64,000 bases of DNA. Origin: Arcobacter caeni. Lineage in GTDB: Bacteria > Campylobacterota > Campylobacteria > Campylobacterales > Arcobacteraceae. Both the position numbers and the translations under genes were made by a program. This document shows, in pieces, positions 44,333 through 52,227 of the stretch; the stretch's first letter is position 1, and every line of letters starts with the position of its first letter. The stretch lies in assembly GCF_003063245.1 (NCBI RefSeq), contig NZ_MUXE01000003.1:62001-126000 (forward strand). Direction: 5' to 3'. The notes under the pieces were generated by a model. That model worked only from the letters and a program-made list of their open reading frames with translations, ran no database searches and was not told where the DNA came from.

Positions 44333-45069
44333 TAAAATCCATTAGGATTAAATCCTCCAAAATCATCTGAAAAATTATCATTAAAATCAAAATTCTGAGT
44401 ATAGGAATTTGAATAACCCTTTTGTACAGAAATATTTTGTAGCTTAACAATATCTGCTTTTGGGTCAATATTCTGTGGACAAACTAAAGTACAAGCACTA
44501 CATAAAGTACAATCCCAAATTCCATTTGTTTGTATAGAATCGATTATAGTTAAGTTATTAGAGTTCTTTGCATCATTTATATATCTTAATGCTCTTGTTA
44601 ATGCAAAAGGACCTAGGAACTCTTTATTTACATCATAAACAGGGCATGAACTATAACATGAATTACAAAGTATGCAATTACTTTGAAGATCAATGTTTTT
44701 AATATTTTCTTGAGATATTTGTACTGATTCCATATTGCCATCGATTGACAAATCCATTTTAGAAATCAATAATGTTTCATGTGAAACATCTACTACTAGA
44801 TCTTTTATAACATCTGAGTTTTTAATTGCTTCAATTAAATCATTTTCATTTAGATTAGTTTTACATGCAAGTTTTTCTATTCCATTTACTCTTACCGCAC
44901 ATGAACCACAAACACCACTTTTACAGCCACATCTAAATGTTAGAGTTGAATCTTTTTCTTTTTTAATTTCTATTAGAGCTTGTAGTAAATTTGTATTATA
45001 AATATTAAATTCATCTAATTTATTGCTTGGTGATAGTTCTTGATTAAATCTTTTTATATTAATTTTCAT
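44332..45069 (-). CDS. fumarate reductase/succinate dehydrogenase-like Fe-S subunit
   Basis: A 245-residue protein. The plant-type [2Fe-2S] site is C49-C54-C57-C69 (CGCKSGVCGSCAV); the [3Fe-4S]/[4Fe-4S] sites are in CILCNSCYSSCPV and CTLCSACTLVCPQNIDP. The C-terminus is an unusual Asn/Asp/Phe-rich tail (NFDFNDNFSDDFGGF). It overlaps the flavoprotein gene by 4 bases. No membrane-anchor or SdhE gene lies beside it. Confidence 0.86.
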   Translation of the reverse strand: MKINIKRFNQELSPSNKLDEFNIYNTNLLQALIEIKKEKDSTLTFRCGCKSGVCGSCAVRVNGIEKLACKTNLNENDLIEAIKNSDVIKDLVVDVSHETLLISKMDLSIDGNMESVQISQENIKNIDLQSNCILCNSCYSSCPVYDVNKEFLGPFALTRALRYINDAKNSNNLTIIDSIQTNGIWDCTLCSACTLVCPQNIDPKADIVKLQNISVQKGYSNSYTQNFDFNDNFSDDFGGFNPNGF

Positions 45070-46667
45070 ACTATTTCCTCGAATTCAATAACAATTTTAT
45101 TATTGACTTTATTTAGTATTGTATTTCTTTCGTACTCTGGTTTTTCAGTAGGATAATCCAACCTAAAATGGCTTCCCCTACTTTCTTTACGATTTAATGC
45201 AGAAATTGAAACTAATAAAGCAACATCAAGTATATTTATAAACTCTAAAAATTCAACAAGATTTTTATTATATGCTTTTGATTTATCTCCAATCCCCATA
45301 TTCTCAATATCTAAATATATATTTTTTAGTTTTTCTATTAGATCAAAAATTTTCTCTTCGTTTCTAAATAAACCTAAATTATTAAAAAGTAGATTCCCAA
45401 TATTGTCTTTTTGTGTATAAAAATTTATTTTATTTGAATAATTAAAAATTTTATTAATCTTCTCTTCTTCAAGTTTTACATAATTATGTGATGTTTTAAT
45501 TTCTAAAATATTTTTTCCATCATTTGATGCATTTGTTCCAGCAATTTTTCCAAATGTAATAATTTCAAGTAAAGAATTTCCTCCTAATCTATTCGCACCA
45601 TGAATAGATGCTTCTGCACATTCTCCACAAGCAAAAAGGTTTTTTATATTTGTTCTAGCATCTATATCAGTTTTTATTCCACCCATACTATAATGAGATG
45701 CAGGAGTTATAGGAAGTAATTGCTCTTCAACTTTAATATTTGAATAATCGTATGCTAATCTTCTTTCTTGAGGCATAAATTCTTTTATTTTATCTATTCC
45801 TAAATGTCTTAAATCTAAATAAACTTTTTGATTCTTCTGTATTTTTTCATATATTGCTCTTGCAACTTCATCTCTTGGTTTTAATTCATCAATAAATCTA
45901 TTTTGTGTTTCATCAAGTAAATAACCGCCCTCGCCTCTGGCACTTTCACTGATTAATATATTTGAATTTTCAAGGCTTGTTGGATGAAATTGAACAAACT
46001 CCATATTTGATAATTTTACTCCAGCATTAAAAGCAATAGCAATTCCATCAGCAGTATTTGCATATGAATTTGTAGTATGATTAGTATAAATCCCAGCATA
46101 ACCACCTGTTGCTAAAATAGTAGTTTTTGCTAAAAATTCATTTACAATTCCCTTTTTTATATCAAGAGCAGTTACACCTATACAAGAATTGTTTTCAATT
46201 ATTAGATTTAATAGTAAATGTTCATTTTTAAACTCAATATTTTGTTTAATACATTTATCATAAAGTGTATGTAAAATCTTTAATCCAGTGTAATCACTTG
46301 AGTAACAAGTCCGAATTTTTTTTGTTCCACCAAACTTTCTTTGTGAAATTTTATTATCAAATGTTCTATTAAATGGGACTCCAATTGAATCAAGCCAATA
46401 AATAGTGTCCTTAGCATTTTCACACATCATCTTTATATTGTCTTTATTAGATAACATACGAGAGGCTTTATATGTATCTTGTGTATGAATATCTATGCTA
46501 TCATCATCTTCATAAAGAACTGCATTTATTCCCCCTTGTGCTTGTACACTTTGTGAATGTGTTGGATATGTTTTTGAAAGAACCAAAACTTTTGAATTAT
46601 TTTTTGTTGCATTAATTGCAGCTGTTAAGCCTGCAATTCCAGAACCAATTATTAGTACATCAATCAT
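45066..46667 (-). CDS. fumarate reductase-like flavoprotein subunit
   Basis: A 533-residue FAD protein of the FrdA/SdhA/NadB superfamily. The FAD motif is IIGSGIAGLTAA at residue 6 on; active-site stretches include QFHPTSLE, SARGEGGYLLDE, RDEVARAI, HYSMGGI and ANRLGGNSLLE. In FrdA/SdhA a histidine in the motif SHTVxAQGG binds FAD covalently; here the same place is Gln39 (HSQSVQAQGG), so FAD is probably non-covalent. Coupling with an Fe-S subunit argues against L-aspartate oxidase alone. Substrate uncertain, likely a C4-dicarboxylate. Confidence 0.82.
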   Translation of the reverse strand: MIDVLIIGSGIAGLTAAINATKNNSKVLVLSKTYPTHSQSVQAQGGINAVLYEDDDSIDIHTQDTYKASRMLSNKDNIKMMCENAKDTIYWLDSIGVPFNRTFDNKISQRKFGGTKKIRTCYSSDYTGLKILHTLYDKCIKQNIEFKNEHLLLNLIIENNSCIGVTALDIKKGIVNEFLAKTTILATGGYAGIYTNHTTNSYANTADGIAIAFNAGVKLSNMEFVQFHPTSLENSNILISESARGEGGYLLDETQNRFIDELKPRDEVARAIYEKIQKNQKVYLDLRHLGIDKIKEFMPQERRLAYDYSNIKVEEQLLPITPASHYSMGGIKTDIDARTNIKNLFACGECAEASIHGANRLGGNSLLEIITFGKIAGTNASNDGKNILEIKTSHNYVKLEEEKINKIFNYSNKINFYTQKDNIGNLLFNNLGLFRNEEKIFDLIEKLKNIYLDIENMGIGDKSKAYNKNLVEFLEFINILDVALLVSISALNRKESRGSHFRLDYPTEKPEYERNTILNKVNNKIVIEFEEIV

Positions 46668-46671
46668 AACA

Positions 46672-47061
46672 TTAATCCCAAAATTCTTTTAATGGTTCAG
46701 GTTTATCTTTTGTTAAATCAGAATCAAATGAAAATTCATTTTGCTCATCTTCAATAGATATATCATTGAGCTCTTCTTTTTTAGATGCAGTATCTTTGTT
46801 TATTACTTCTATCTTTTCAATAAGAATCTCTTTTTTTATTTCTTTTTTATTAGATGGCATTTCATTTTTTAGTGATAAATATTCATTCATAATTTGTTCA
46901 TAAAAATTAAAATCCAAAAGGATAATTCCAGGTTTTCCATCTCTTAAAACTATTGCTTTTTCTATTTCATTTTTATTCAACTTGTCAAAAATACTTTTAC
47001 TTTTTCTAATTAATTCAGTTGATGAAAACATTTCATTCGAGGTATATTGTAATAATCCCAT
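46672..47061 (-). CDS. Phd/YefM-like domain protein
   Basis: A 129-residue protein. The first 65 residues resemble Phd/YefM antitoxins: FSSTELIRKSKSIFDKL, then AIVLRDGKPGIILLDFNFYE. The second half is Lys/Glu/Asp-rich and probably disordered. No toxin gene of the Doc, RelE or YoeB type is beside it; instead the flavoprotein gene starts 4 bases later. It may be a solitary DNA-binding regulator of this operon. Assignment is by pattern only. Confidence 0.6.
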   Translation of the reverse strand: MGLLQYTSNEMFSSTELIRKSKSIFDKLNKNEIEKAIVLRDGKPGIILLDFNFYEQIMNEYLSLKNEMPSNKKEIKKEILIEKIEVINKDTASKKEELNDISIEDEQNEFSFDSDLTKDKPEPLKEFWD

Positions 47062-47071
47062 GGTTTACCTT

Positions 47072-47095
47072 TATGTATTATAATATGTATTATAA
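47072..47095 (-). promoter_or_regulatory. tandem 12-bp repeat in the promoter of the Phd-like gene
   Basis: TATGTATTATAA occurs twice back to back (47072-47083, 47084-47095). Read on the minus strand each copy contains TATAAT, a -10 box, so the repeat may double the promoter or be an operator. It ends 11 bases before the start codon. Confidence 0.6.
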
Positions 47096-47355
47096 CACAA
47101 ATTAGAATTAATTAATTTTTTCTTATTAAATATCATTTATAAAAATTTATGTAGTTATTTCACCACTAAATAGACTTTTGTTGCTTAAATATTAAATAAT
47201 ATGATATTTAAAATTTGAATTTAAATGATATATCAATCTATTTAATTATAGATTTTCTTTAAAATAATTTAAAAGTTAATGTCTAATGGAGATTGATTTT
47301 AAAGATGAATTATATACATACTTATAATGATGTATATAATTCATTATTTTAGATA
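47096..47355. other. 260-base spacer without genes
   Basis: Very AT-rich spacer between the Phd-like gene and the PhoH gene. The only clear element is the 15-bp inverted repeat at 47305-47344. No ORF with a ribosome-binding site was seen. Confidence 0.6.
47305..47344. repeat. 15-bp perfect inverted repeat after the phoH-like gene
   Basis: ATGAATTATATACAT (47305-47319) pairs perfectly with ATGTATATAATTCAT (47330-47344) with a 10-base loop. It begins 11 bases after the minus-strand stop. No T-run follows on the minus strand; a short one (TATTTT) follows on the plus strand. It may be a terminator or a protein-binding palindrome. Confidence 0.65.
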
Positions 47356-48759
47356 TTATTTTGAGAAAATTTCTTCAGCCCACTCTGTAATTGGACCTCT
47401 AAGAACTTTTTGTAATTTAATTGCGTAAGTATTTACAAGGTTATTTTCATTTTTTGTAGATTTTAAAAGTGTTGTTAACGCATTTGTATATTTATTAACA
47501 TAGAAGTTATCAATTTGTTTATTTGAACCAAGAACAACAACTTTGCAAGAACTATCAATTCTTGATAAAACCATTTGCATCGTTTTATTAGACATATTTT
47601 GTGCTTCATCAATTATTATAAATGCATTTGATAAAGTTCTTCCTCTCATTTCTCCAACCCACATAGTTTCAATTCCATAATTACTTATCATTTGCTCTAT
47701 TCTTGCACTTACTTCACTATCATCAAGTTCTGCAACAACTAGCTCAGGATTTTTTTTATTTCTTTTTCTTTTATGTTCAGTTCTTATTATATAATCCAAA
47801 CTATCCATTAAAGGATGATTATATATCTTGAATTTTTCTTCAAGTCCTGGTAAATAACCAACATCTTCACCTTTATCAAGTGATTCAATTGAGTTTCTAA
47901 TATATATTATTTTTTGAAAAGACTTTTGTCTAACGAGTTTTAAAGCACCACTAAGGGCTAAAAGAGTTTTTCCTGAACCAGCCTTTGCTTCAACAATTAA
48001 AACATTGTACAGAGGATTTAAAATAGCATCACTAAAGAAAAGTTGTTCTTTATTTAATGGTGTAATTATTTGATCTCTTATTTCTTCTTCATTTAGTAAA
48101 TTTATTCTTTTATTTTGAATATTTGCTAATAAAACTTGATCTGATGATTTAACTTTGAAACAATAAGAAAAATTGTAAGGTTTATATTCTTTATCAAATT
48201 TCTTAATTTCTTGATTGTTTAAAAATTCTAAATCCTCAAAATTTATCGATATATCCTTAGTAAATTCAAATTCAAATACATCTTTATCTTTACCAACTAA
48301 AGCATCAGTTTTTATATCAAGTGAGATGGCTCTTGTTCTAGCCATTATATCAAGAGATAAAAATTCAACTTGATTTTTGTAATAAGAATTTGCAAAACTT
48401 GCAATTTCAAGAATCTTTCTATCATTAATTATATTTGGTGATACATTTCTAATATTTACTTCATACTCTTCTTTTGAAATAATATCTATAAATGTATTTT
48501 TCTCATTTATTTTTAATCTAATGATTTTATATAAATCTTTTTTAATTGACTCAAGAATAATTGCATTTTCAAGAATCCTAGCAAATTCTCTTGCTTGAAA
48601 GTTTATTTCTTCATAACCACTTTTTTTTGTATCAATCTCATCCAAAACAGTTTCTGCAAGAATAATAATATTATGTCCATCTTGAGAAAGTTTAAAAATA
48701 TTCGTAGCATCTTCAAGTAAAATATTTGTATCTAAAATATAGTATTTCTCAAAGTTCAT
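47356..48759 (-). CDS. PIN-domain PhoH-like ATPase
   Basis: A 467-residue protein. The N-terminal PIN nuclease-like domain (about 5-140) begins YILDTNILLEDA with the acidic residues D9, E16 and E43 region expected for metal binding. The C-terminal PhoH ATPase (about 230-460) has AKAGSGKTLLALSGAL as Walker A and AFIIIDEAQNMS as Walker B. Such PIN-PhoH proteins are probably RNA helicase/RNases. It shares one base with the hemJ stop. Confidence 0.88.
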   Translation of the reverse strand: MNFEKYYILDTNILLEDATNIFKLSQDGHNIIILAETVLDEIDTKKSGYEEINFQAREFARILENAIILESIKKDLYKIIRLKINEKNTFIDIISKEEYEVNIRNVSPNIINDRKILEIASFANSYYKNQVEFLSLDIMARTRAISLDIKTDALVGKDKDVFEFEFTKDISINFEDLEFLNNQEIKKFDKEYKPYNFSYCFKVKSSDQVLLANIQNKRINLLNEEEIRDQIITPLNKEQLFFSDAILNPLYNVLIVEAKAGSGKTLLALSGALKLVRQKSFQKIIYIRNSIESLDKGEDVGYLPGLEEKFKIYNHPLMDSLDYIIRTEHKRKRNKKNPELVVAELDDSEVSARIEQMISNYGIETMWVGEMRGRTLSNAFIIIDEAQNMSNKTMQMVLSRIDSSCKVVVLGSNKQIDNFYVNKYTNALTTLLKSTKNENNLVNTYAIKLQKVLRGPITEWAEEIFSK

Positions 48760-49277
48760 TATTTAACCTTTTTTGGTTTCATTATTACATAAGAAATATA
48801 TGCAAAGAGTATAATAATAATTGATGTAAAAATTAATGAGAATGACTTTGTAATAACATATCCAACAATAAGTATTGCTAACATTGTTGGCATTTCATTA
48901 TACATTCTAAAAAATTTCCCACTCTTTTTACAAATATCATGGTTTAATTCTTTTCTATATTTTTCAAGAGAAAAAGAATAAATAATAAGTAAAAGTAAAG
49001 CTGATAATTTTGCATACATCCAAGGATTTACACTAAAATTTAATAAAACTGGATTTAATGTAAGCATTGTAATACCACTTAATATTGTGGCCCACATTGC
49101 AGGTGCTCCAATATATTTATATATTTTAAATTCTTGAATCTTTACTATTTCAACATATTCTTTTTTATCAATATTTTCTACATGATAAACGAATAATCTA
49201 GGTAGATAAAAAAGCATTGCCATCCAAGACATAAAAGCTACCACATGAAAAGTTAAAATCCAAGTGTAATATTCCAT
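48759..49277 (-). CDS. hemJ: HemJ-type protoporphyrinogen IX oxidase
   Basis: A 172-residue membrane protein with four to five helices. The family start WILTFHVVAFMSWMAMLFYL holds the conserved His11, and PRLFVYH follows. The segment with FRMYNEMPTMLAILIV matches HemJ near residues 123-138. It oxidises protoporphyrinogen in haem synthesis. A CopD-like role was considered but the length and motifs fit HemJ better. Confidence 0.82.
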   Translation of the reverse strand: MEYYTWILTFHVVAFMSWMAMLFYLPRLFVYHVENIDKKEYVEIVKIQEFKIYKYIGAPAMWATILSGITMLTLNPVLLNFSVNPWMYAKLSALLLLIIYSFSLEKYRKELNHDICKKSGKFFRMYNEMPTMLAILIVGYVITKSFSLIFTSIIIILFAYISYVIMKPKKVK

Positions 49278-49278
49278 T

Positions 49279-50469
49279 TTAAACCTCTTTTTTATTTTTT
49301 ATTTTGTTTAGCCATTCATTTAAAGTTTTTTCAAAACCAATGTTAGAATTTTGATAAAGTTCTAAATCTTCCTTTAGATATTCTTGTTCTACATATCCAC
49401 CAAAATCATGGGGGTATAAATAGCCTATATGCTCTGAATCAAGATGTTTTGGAATATCTAGTATATTACCAGCTTTTATCTCTTGTAGAGCTTTATTAAT
49501 GCCTTTATATGCACTGTTAGATTTTGGACTCGATGCTAGATAGATTGCACACTGAGAAAGTATAATTCTTGATTCTGGATAACCAATTTTATTACAAGCA
49601 GTCATTGTATTTACAGCTAGATTTAAAGCATTTGGATTTGCATTTCCAATATCTTCACTTGCAAAAATTACCAATCTTCTTGTAATAAAATCTACACTTT
49701 CTCCACCATTTATTAATCTACTCATATAATAAAGCGCTGCATCAACATTTGAACCTCTTAAAGATTTAATCATAGCACTTGCTAAATCATAATGAGTATC
49801 AGAAGATGAAACTCCATCTCCTATTACATTTTCTCTTAACTCTCTTAATAAACTCACATCAATATTTTTTGATACTTTATATGCAAAGTTTAGAAGTGTA
49901 AGCATTGCTCTGGCATCTCCTGAACTTGAAGTAATCAAGTATTCTAAAGCAAGAGCTTCAATATTTATTTCTATATCTCTCAAAGCAATATAAAGTATTT
50001 TATGCATCTCTTCTTTTGTAAAAGCTTTAAATTCATATAAAAAAGATCTTGAACGAATCGCAGATGTTAATGTAAAAAATGGATTTTCTGTACTGGCTCC
50101 AATTATTATTGCATCATAATTTTCCATAATTGGAAGAAGAACTTCTTGTTGATTTTTAGAAAGTCTATGAACTTCATCAATAAAAATTAAAGGCTTAATC
50201 AAACTGCCTTTATATTTATCAAATACTTTTCGCAAGTCTTCAACTTTTATACTTGTAGCATTAAAATAAAAATAATCTGTATTGATTTCTTTTGCAATGA
50301 TTTTTGCTAATGTAGTTTTCCCAGTTCCAGGTTTTCCATAGAAAAATAAATGTGGAATATCTTTTTGTTTGATTAGTTTATAAAGTGCTTTATCTTTTGC
50401 GATAATATGAGATTGACCAACAAAATTATCTAAATTTGTTGGTCTTAGTTTGTTAGAGAGGTCTATCAT
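49279..50469 (-). CDS. rarA: replication-associated recombination protein RarA (MgsA)
   Basis: A 396-residue AAA+ ATPase acting at stalled replication forks. Walker A is FYGKPGTGKTTLAK near residue 45, Walker B is LIFIDEVHRLSK near residue 97, and sensor-type GASTENPFF follows. The C-terminal MgsA tetramerisation region includes YPHDFGGYVEQEYL. It overlaps the upstream pseudouridine synthase gene by 17 bases. Confidence 0.92.
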   Translation of the reverse strand: MIDLSNKLRPTNLDNFVGQSHIIAKDKALYKLIKQKDIPHLFFYGKPGTGKTTLAKIIAKEINTDYFYFNATSIKVEDLRKVFDKYKGSLIKPLIFIDEVHRLSKNQQEVLLPIMENYDAIIIGASTENPFFTLTSAIRSRSFLYEFKAFTKEEMHKILYIALRDIEINIEALALEYLITSSSGDARAMLTLLNFAYKVSKNIDVSLLRELRENVIGDGVSSSDTHYDLASAMIKSLRGSNVDAALYYMSRLINGGESVDFITRRLVIFASEDIGNANPNALNLAVNTMTACNKIGYPESRIILSQCAIYLASSPKSNSAYKGINKALQEIKAGNILDIPKHLDSEHIGYLYPHDFGGYVEQEYLKEDLELYQNSNIGFEKTLNEWLNKIKNKKEV

Positions 50470-51259
50470 CTTCGTTCATAAAGATTCTAAGGTTTTTGTA
50501 TTCTTCTTTTGTTAAAAATCTTGTTTTCCCTGTTGGAAGATTATTTAAAGATATTCCACCATATTCTAATCTTTTTAAATCAAGTACATCAAGTCCAAAG
50601 TGTGCAAAAAATCTTCTTAATTCCCTATTTTTACCCTCTGAAATAACAACTTTTATTTTAGAGAATTTTTCTGAATTTGTTAATATATCATAAGCTAAAA
50701 AAGGTGCAAAACTCATAGATTTGATTTTACTATTTTTAAATGCACCAGAAGTTGCATCTTCCATTTCTATACCATTTTGCATAGCTTGTTCAACAGGTTT
50801 TGTAATAATACCATTTACTTTTATTTTATAAACTCTTTCTAAATCAGAATGCATTAAAGAATCAACAATTTTAACACTATCAGATAAAAGTAATAAACCC
50901 TCACTTGCATAGTCAAGTCTTCCAACACTTAAAAAGTGTTTGTATTTATGATCAAGTGAATCATAAATAGTTTTTCTACCTTGAGGATCTTTTTTAGAAA
51001 CGATTTCACCTTTTGGTTTATTATAAACAATTACTGTACTTATTCTAGTTTTATCTTCTCTAATTGTTTTTTTACCAATATGAACTTCATCACTATTTGA
51101 TACTTTTGTTGCAAGATTTGTTACAACTTTACCATTAACTTTTACTCTACCCTCTTCTATTAGCTTATCAGCTTCTCTTCTTGAGTAATTACTATTGTGA
51201 GATAAAAATTTATTTAATCTTACTAATTCTTCTTGTGTTTCTTCTATTTTCTTTTTCAT
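50453..51259 (-). CDS. rluB: RsuA/RluB-type pseudouridine synthase
   Basis: A 268-residue enzyme. An S4 RNA-binding domain (about 14-60: RLNKFLSHNSNYSRREADKL) precedes the catalytic domain with the motif VGRLDYASEGLLLL near residue 125, holding the active-site Asp. RNRELRR and LKRLEYGG-like stretches follow. RluB or RsuA specificity cannot be told apart with certainty. It overlaps both neighbours. Confidence 0.86.
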   Translation of the reverse strand: MKKKIEETQEELVRLNKFLSHNSNYSRREADKLIEEGRVKVNGKVVTNLATKVSNSDEVHIGKKTIREDKTRISTVIVYNKPKGEIVSKKDPQGRKTIYDSLDHKYKHFLSVGRLDYASEGLLLLSDSVKIVDSLMHSDLERVYKIKVNGIITKPVEQAMQNGIEMEDATSGAFKNSKIKSMSFAPFLAYDILTNSEKFSKIKVVISEGKNRELRRFFAHFGLDVLDLKRLEYGGISLNNLPTGKTRFLTKEEYKNLRIFMNEDDRPL

Positions 51260-52218
51260 TTTATACCAGCTTCAATTAAATCATGAATATGCAATACACC
51301 AACTAATTTATCATTTTCATCAGTTACAATTAATAGTTGGATTTTATAATCTTCTATTATTTGTAGTGCATCACTTGCTAAAAGCTCTTTATTATTTAAT
51401 CTTTTTGGATTTTTTGTAGCTATTTCTTCTACTTTACAATCCATCGAAAAATTATCGTTCATTAAAGCTCGTCTTAAATCTCCATCACTCAAAAGTGCAA
51501 TTACTTTTTTATTTTCATCTTCAATAATTACACTTCCAAGTCTTCCTTCACTCATTACTAAAATTGCATCTTTTAGTTTTGTTTCACGTGAAACAACAGG
51601 AAGATTATCTTTTCGTAATAAATCATCAACTTTAACAAAAAGTTTCTTACCCAAACTTCCACCTGGATGAAAAGATGCAAAATCTTCTTTTTTAAAGTTT
51701 CTTTTTTTCATTAAACAAACAGCTAATGCATCACCCATTGCCATTGTTAAAGTGGTAGAAGACATTGGCGCTGCATCAAGAGGGCAACCCTCTTTTTCTA
51801 CATTGATATTTATAAAAACATCTGCATATTTTGCAAGTGTTGATTCAGGATTTCTAGCCATTGCAATTAAAGGAATATTAAATCTTTTTAAATGAGGAAG
51901 AATTTGAACTAATTCATCACTTTCTCCACTATATGAAATTCCCAAAACAATATCTTCTTTCCCTACCATTCCTAAATCACCATGCATGGCTTCTGTTGGA
52001 TGAAGAAAAAATGAACTTGTACCAGTACTTGCAAGTGTTGCTGCAATTTTTGTTCCAACAAGACCAGATTTACCAACACCTGTAACAATAAGTTTACCTT
52101 TTGAATTTATAATTAAATCAATAGCTTTTTCAATATCAAAAGAGACAAGAGTAGCTGCTTTTTCTAGCTCTTTTGCCTCAGTTAATAAAACATCTTTTAC
52201 TATTTGCTTAAAATCCAT
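51256..52218 (-). CDS. kdsD: arabinose-5-phosphate isomerase
   Basis: A 320-residue KpsF/GutQ-type isomerase. The SIS domain (about 35-165) has VTGVGKSGLVGTKIAATLAS, and two CBS domains follow (about 200-260 and 268-320). It makes arabinose 5-phosphate for Kdo and so for lipopolysaccharide. Its 3' end overlaps the rluB start by 4 bases. Confidence 0.92.
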   Translation of the reverse strand: MDFKQIVKDVLLTEAKELEKAATLVSFDIEKAIDLIINSKGKLIVTGVGKSGLVGTKIAATLASTGTSSFFLHPTEAMHGDLGMVGKEDIVLGISYSGESDELVQILPHLKRFNIPLIAMARNPESTLAKYADVFININVEKEGCPLDAAPMSSTTLTMAMGDALAVCLMKKRNFKKEDFASFHPGGSLGKKLFVKVDDLLRKDNLPVVSRETKLKDAILVMSEGRLGSVIIEDENKKVIALLSDGDLRRALMNDNFSMDCKVEEIATKNPKRLNNKELLASDALQIIEDYKIQLLIVTDENDKLVGVLHIHDLIEAGIK

Positions 52219-52227
52219 TTTTATTCC

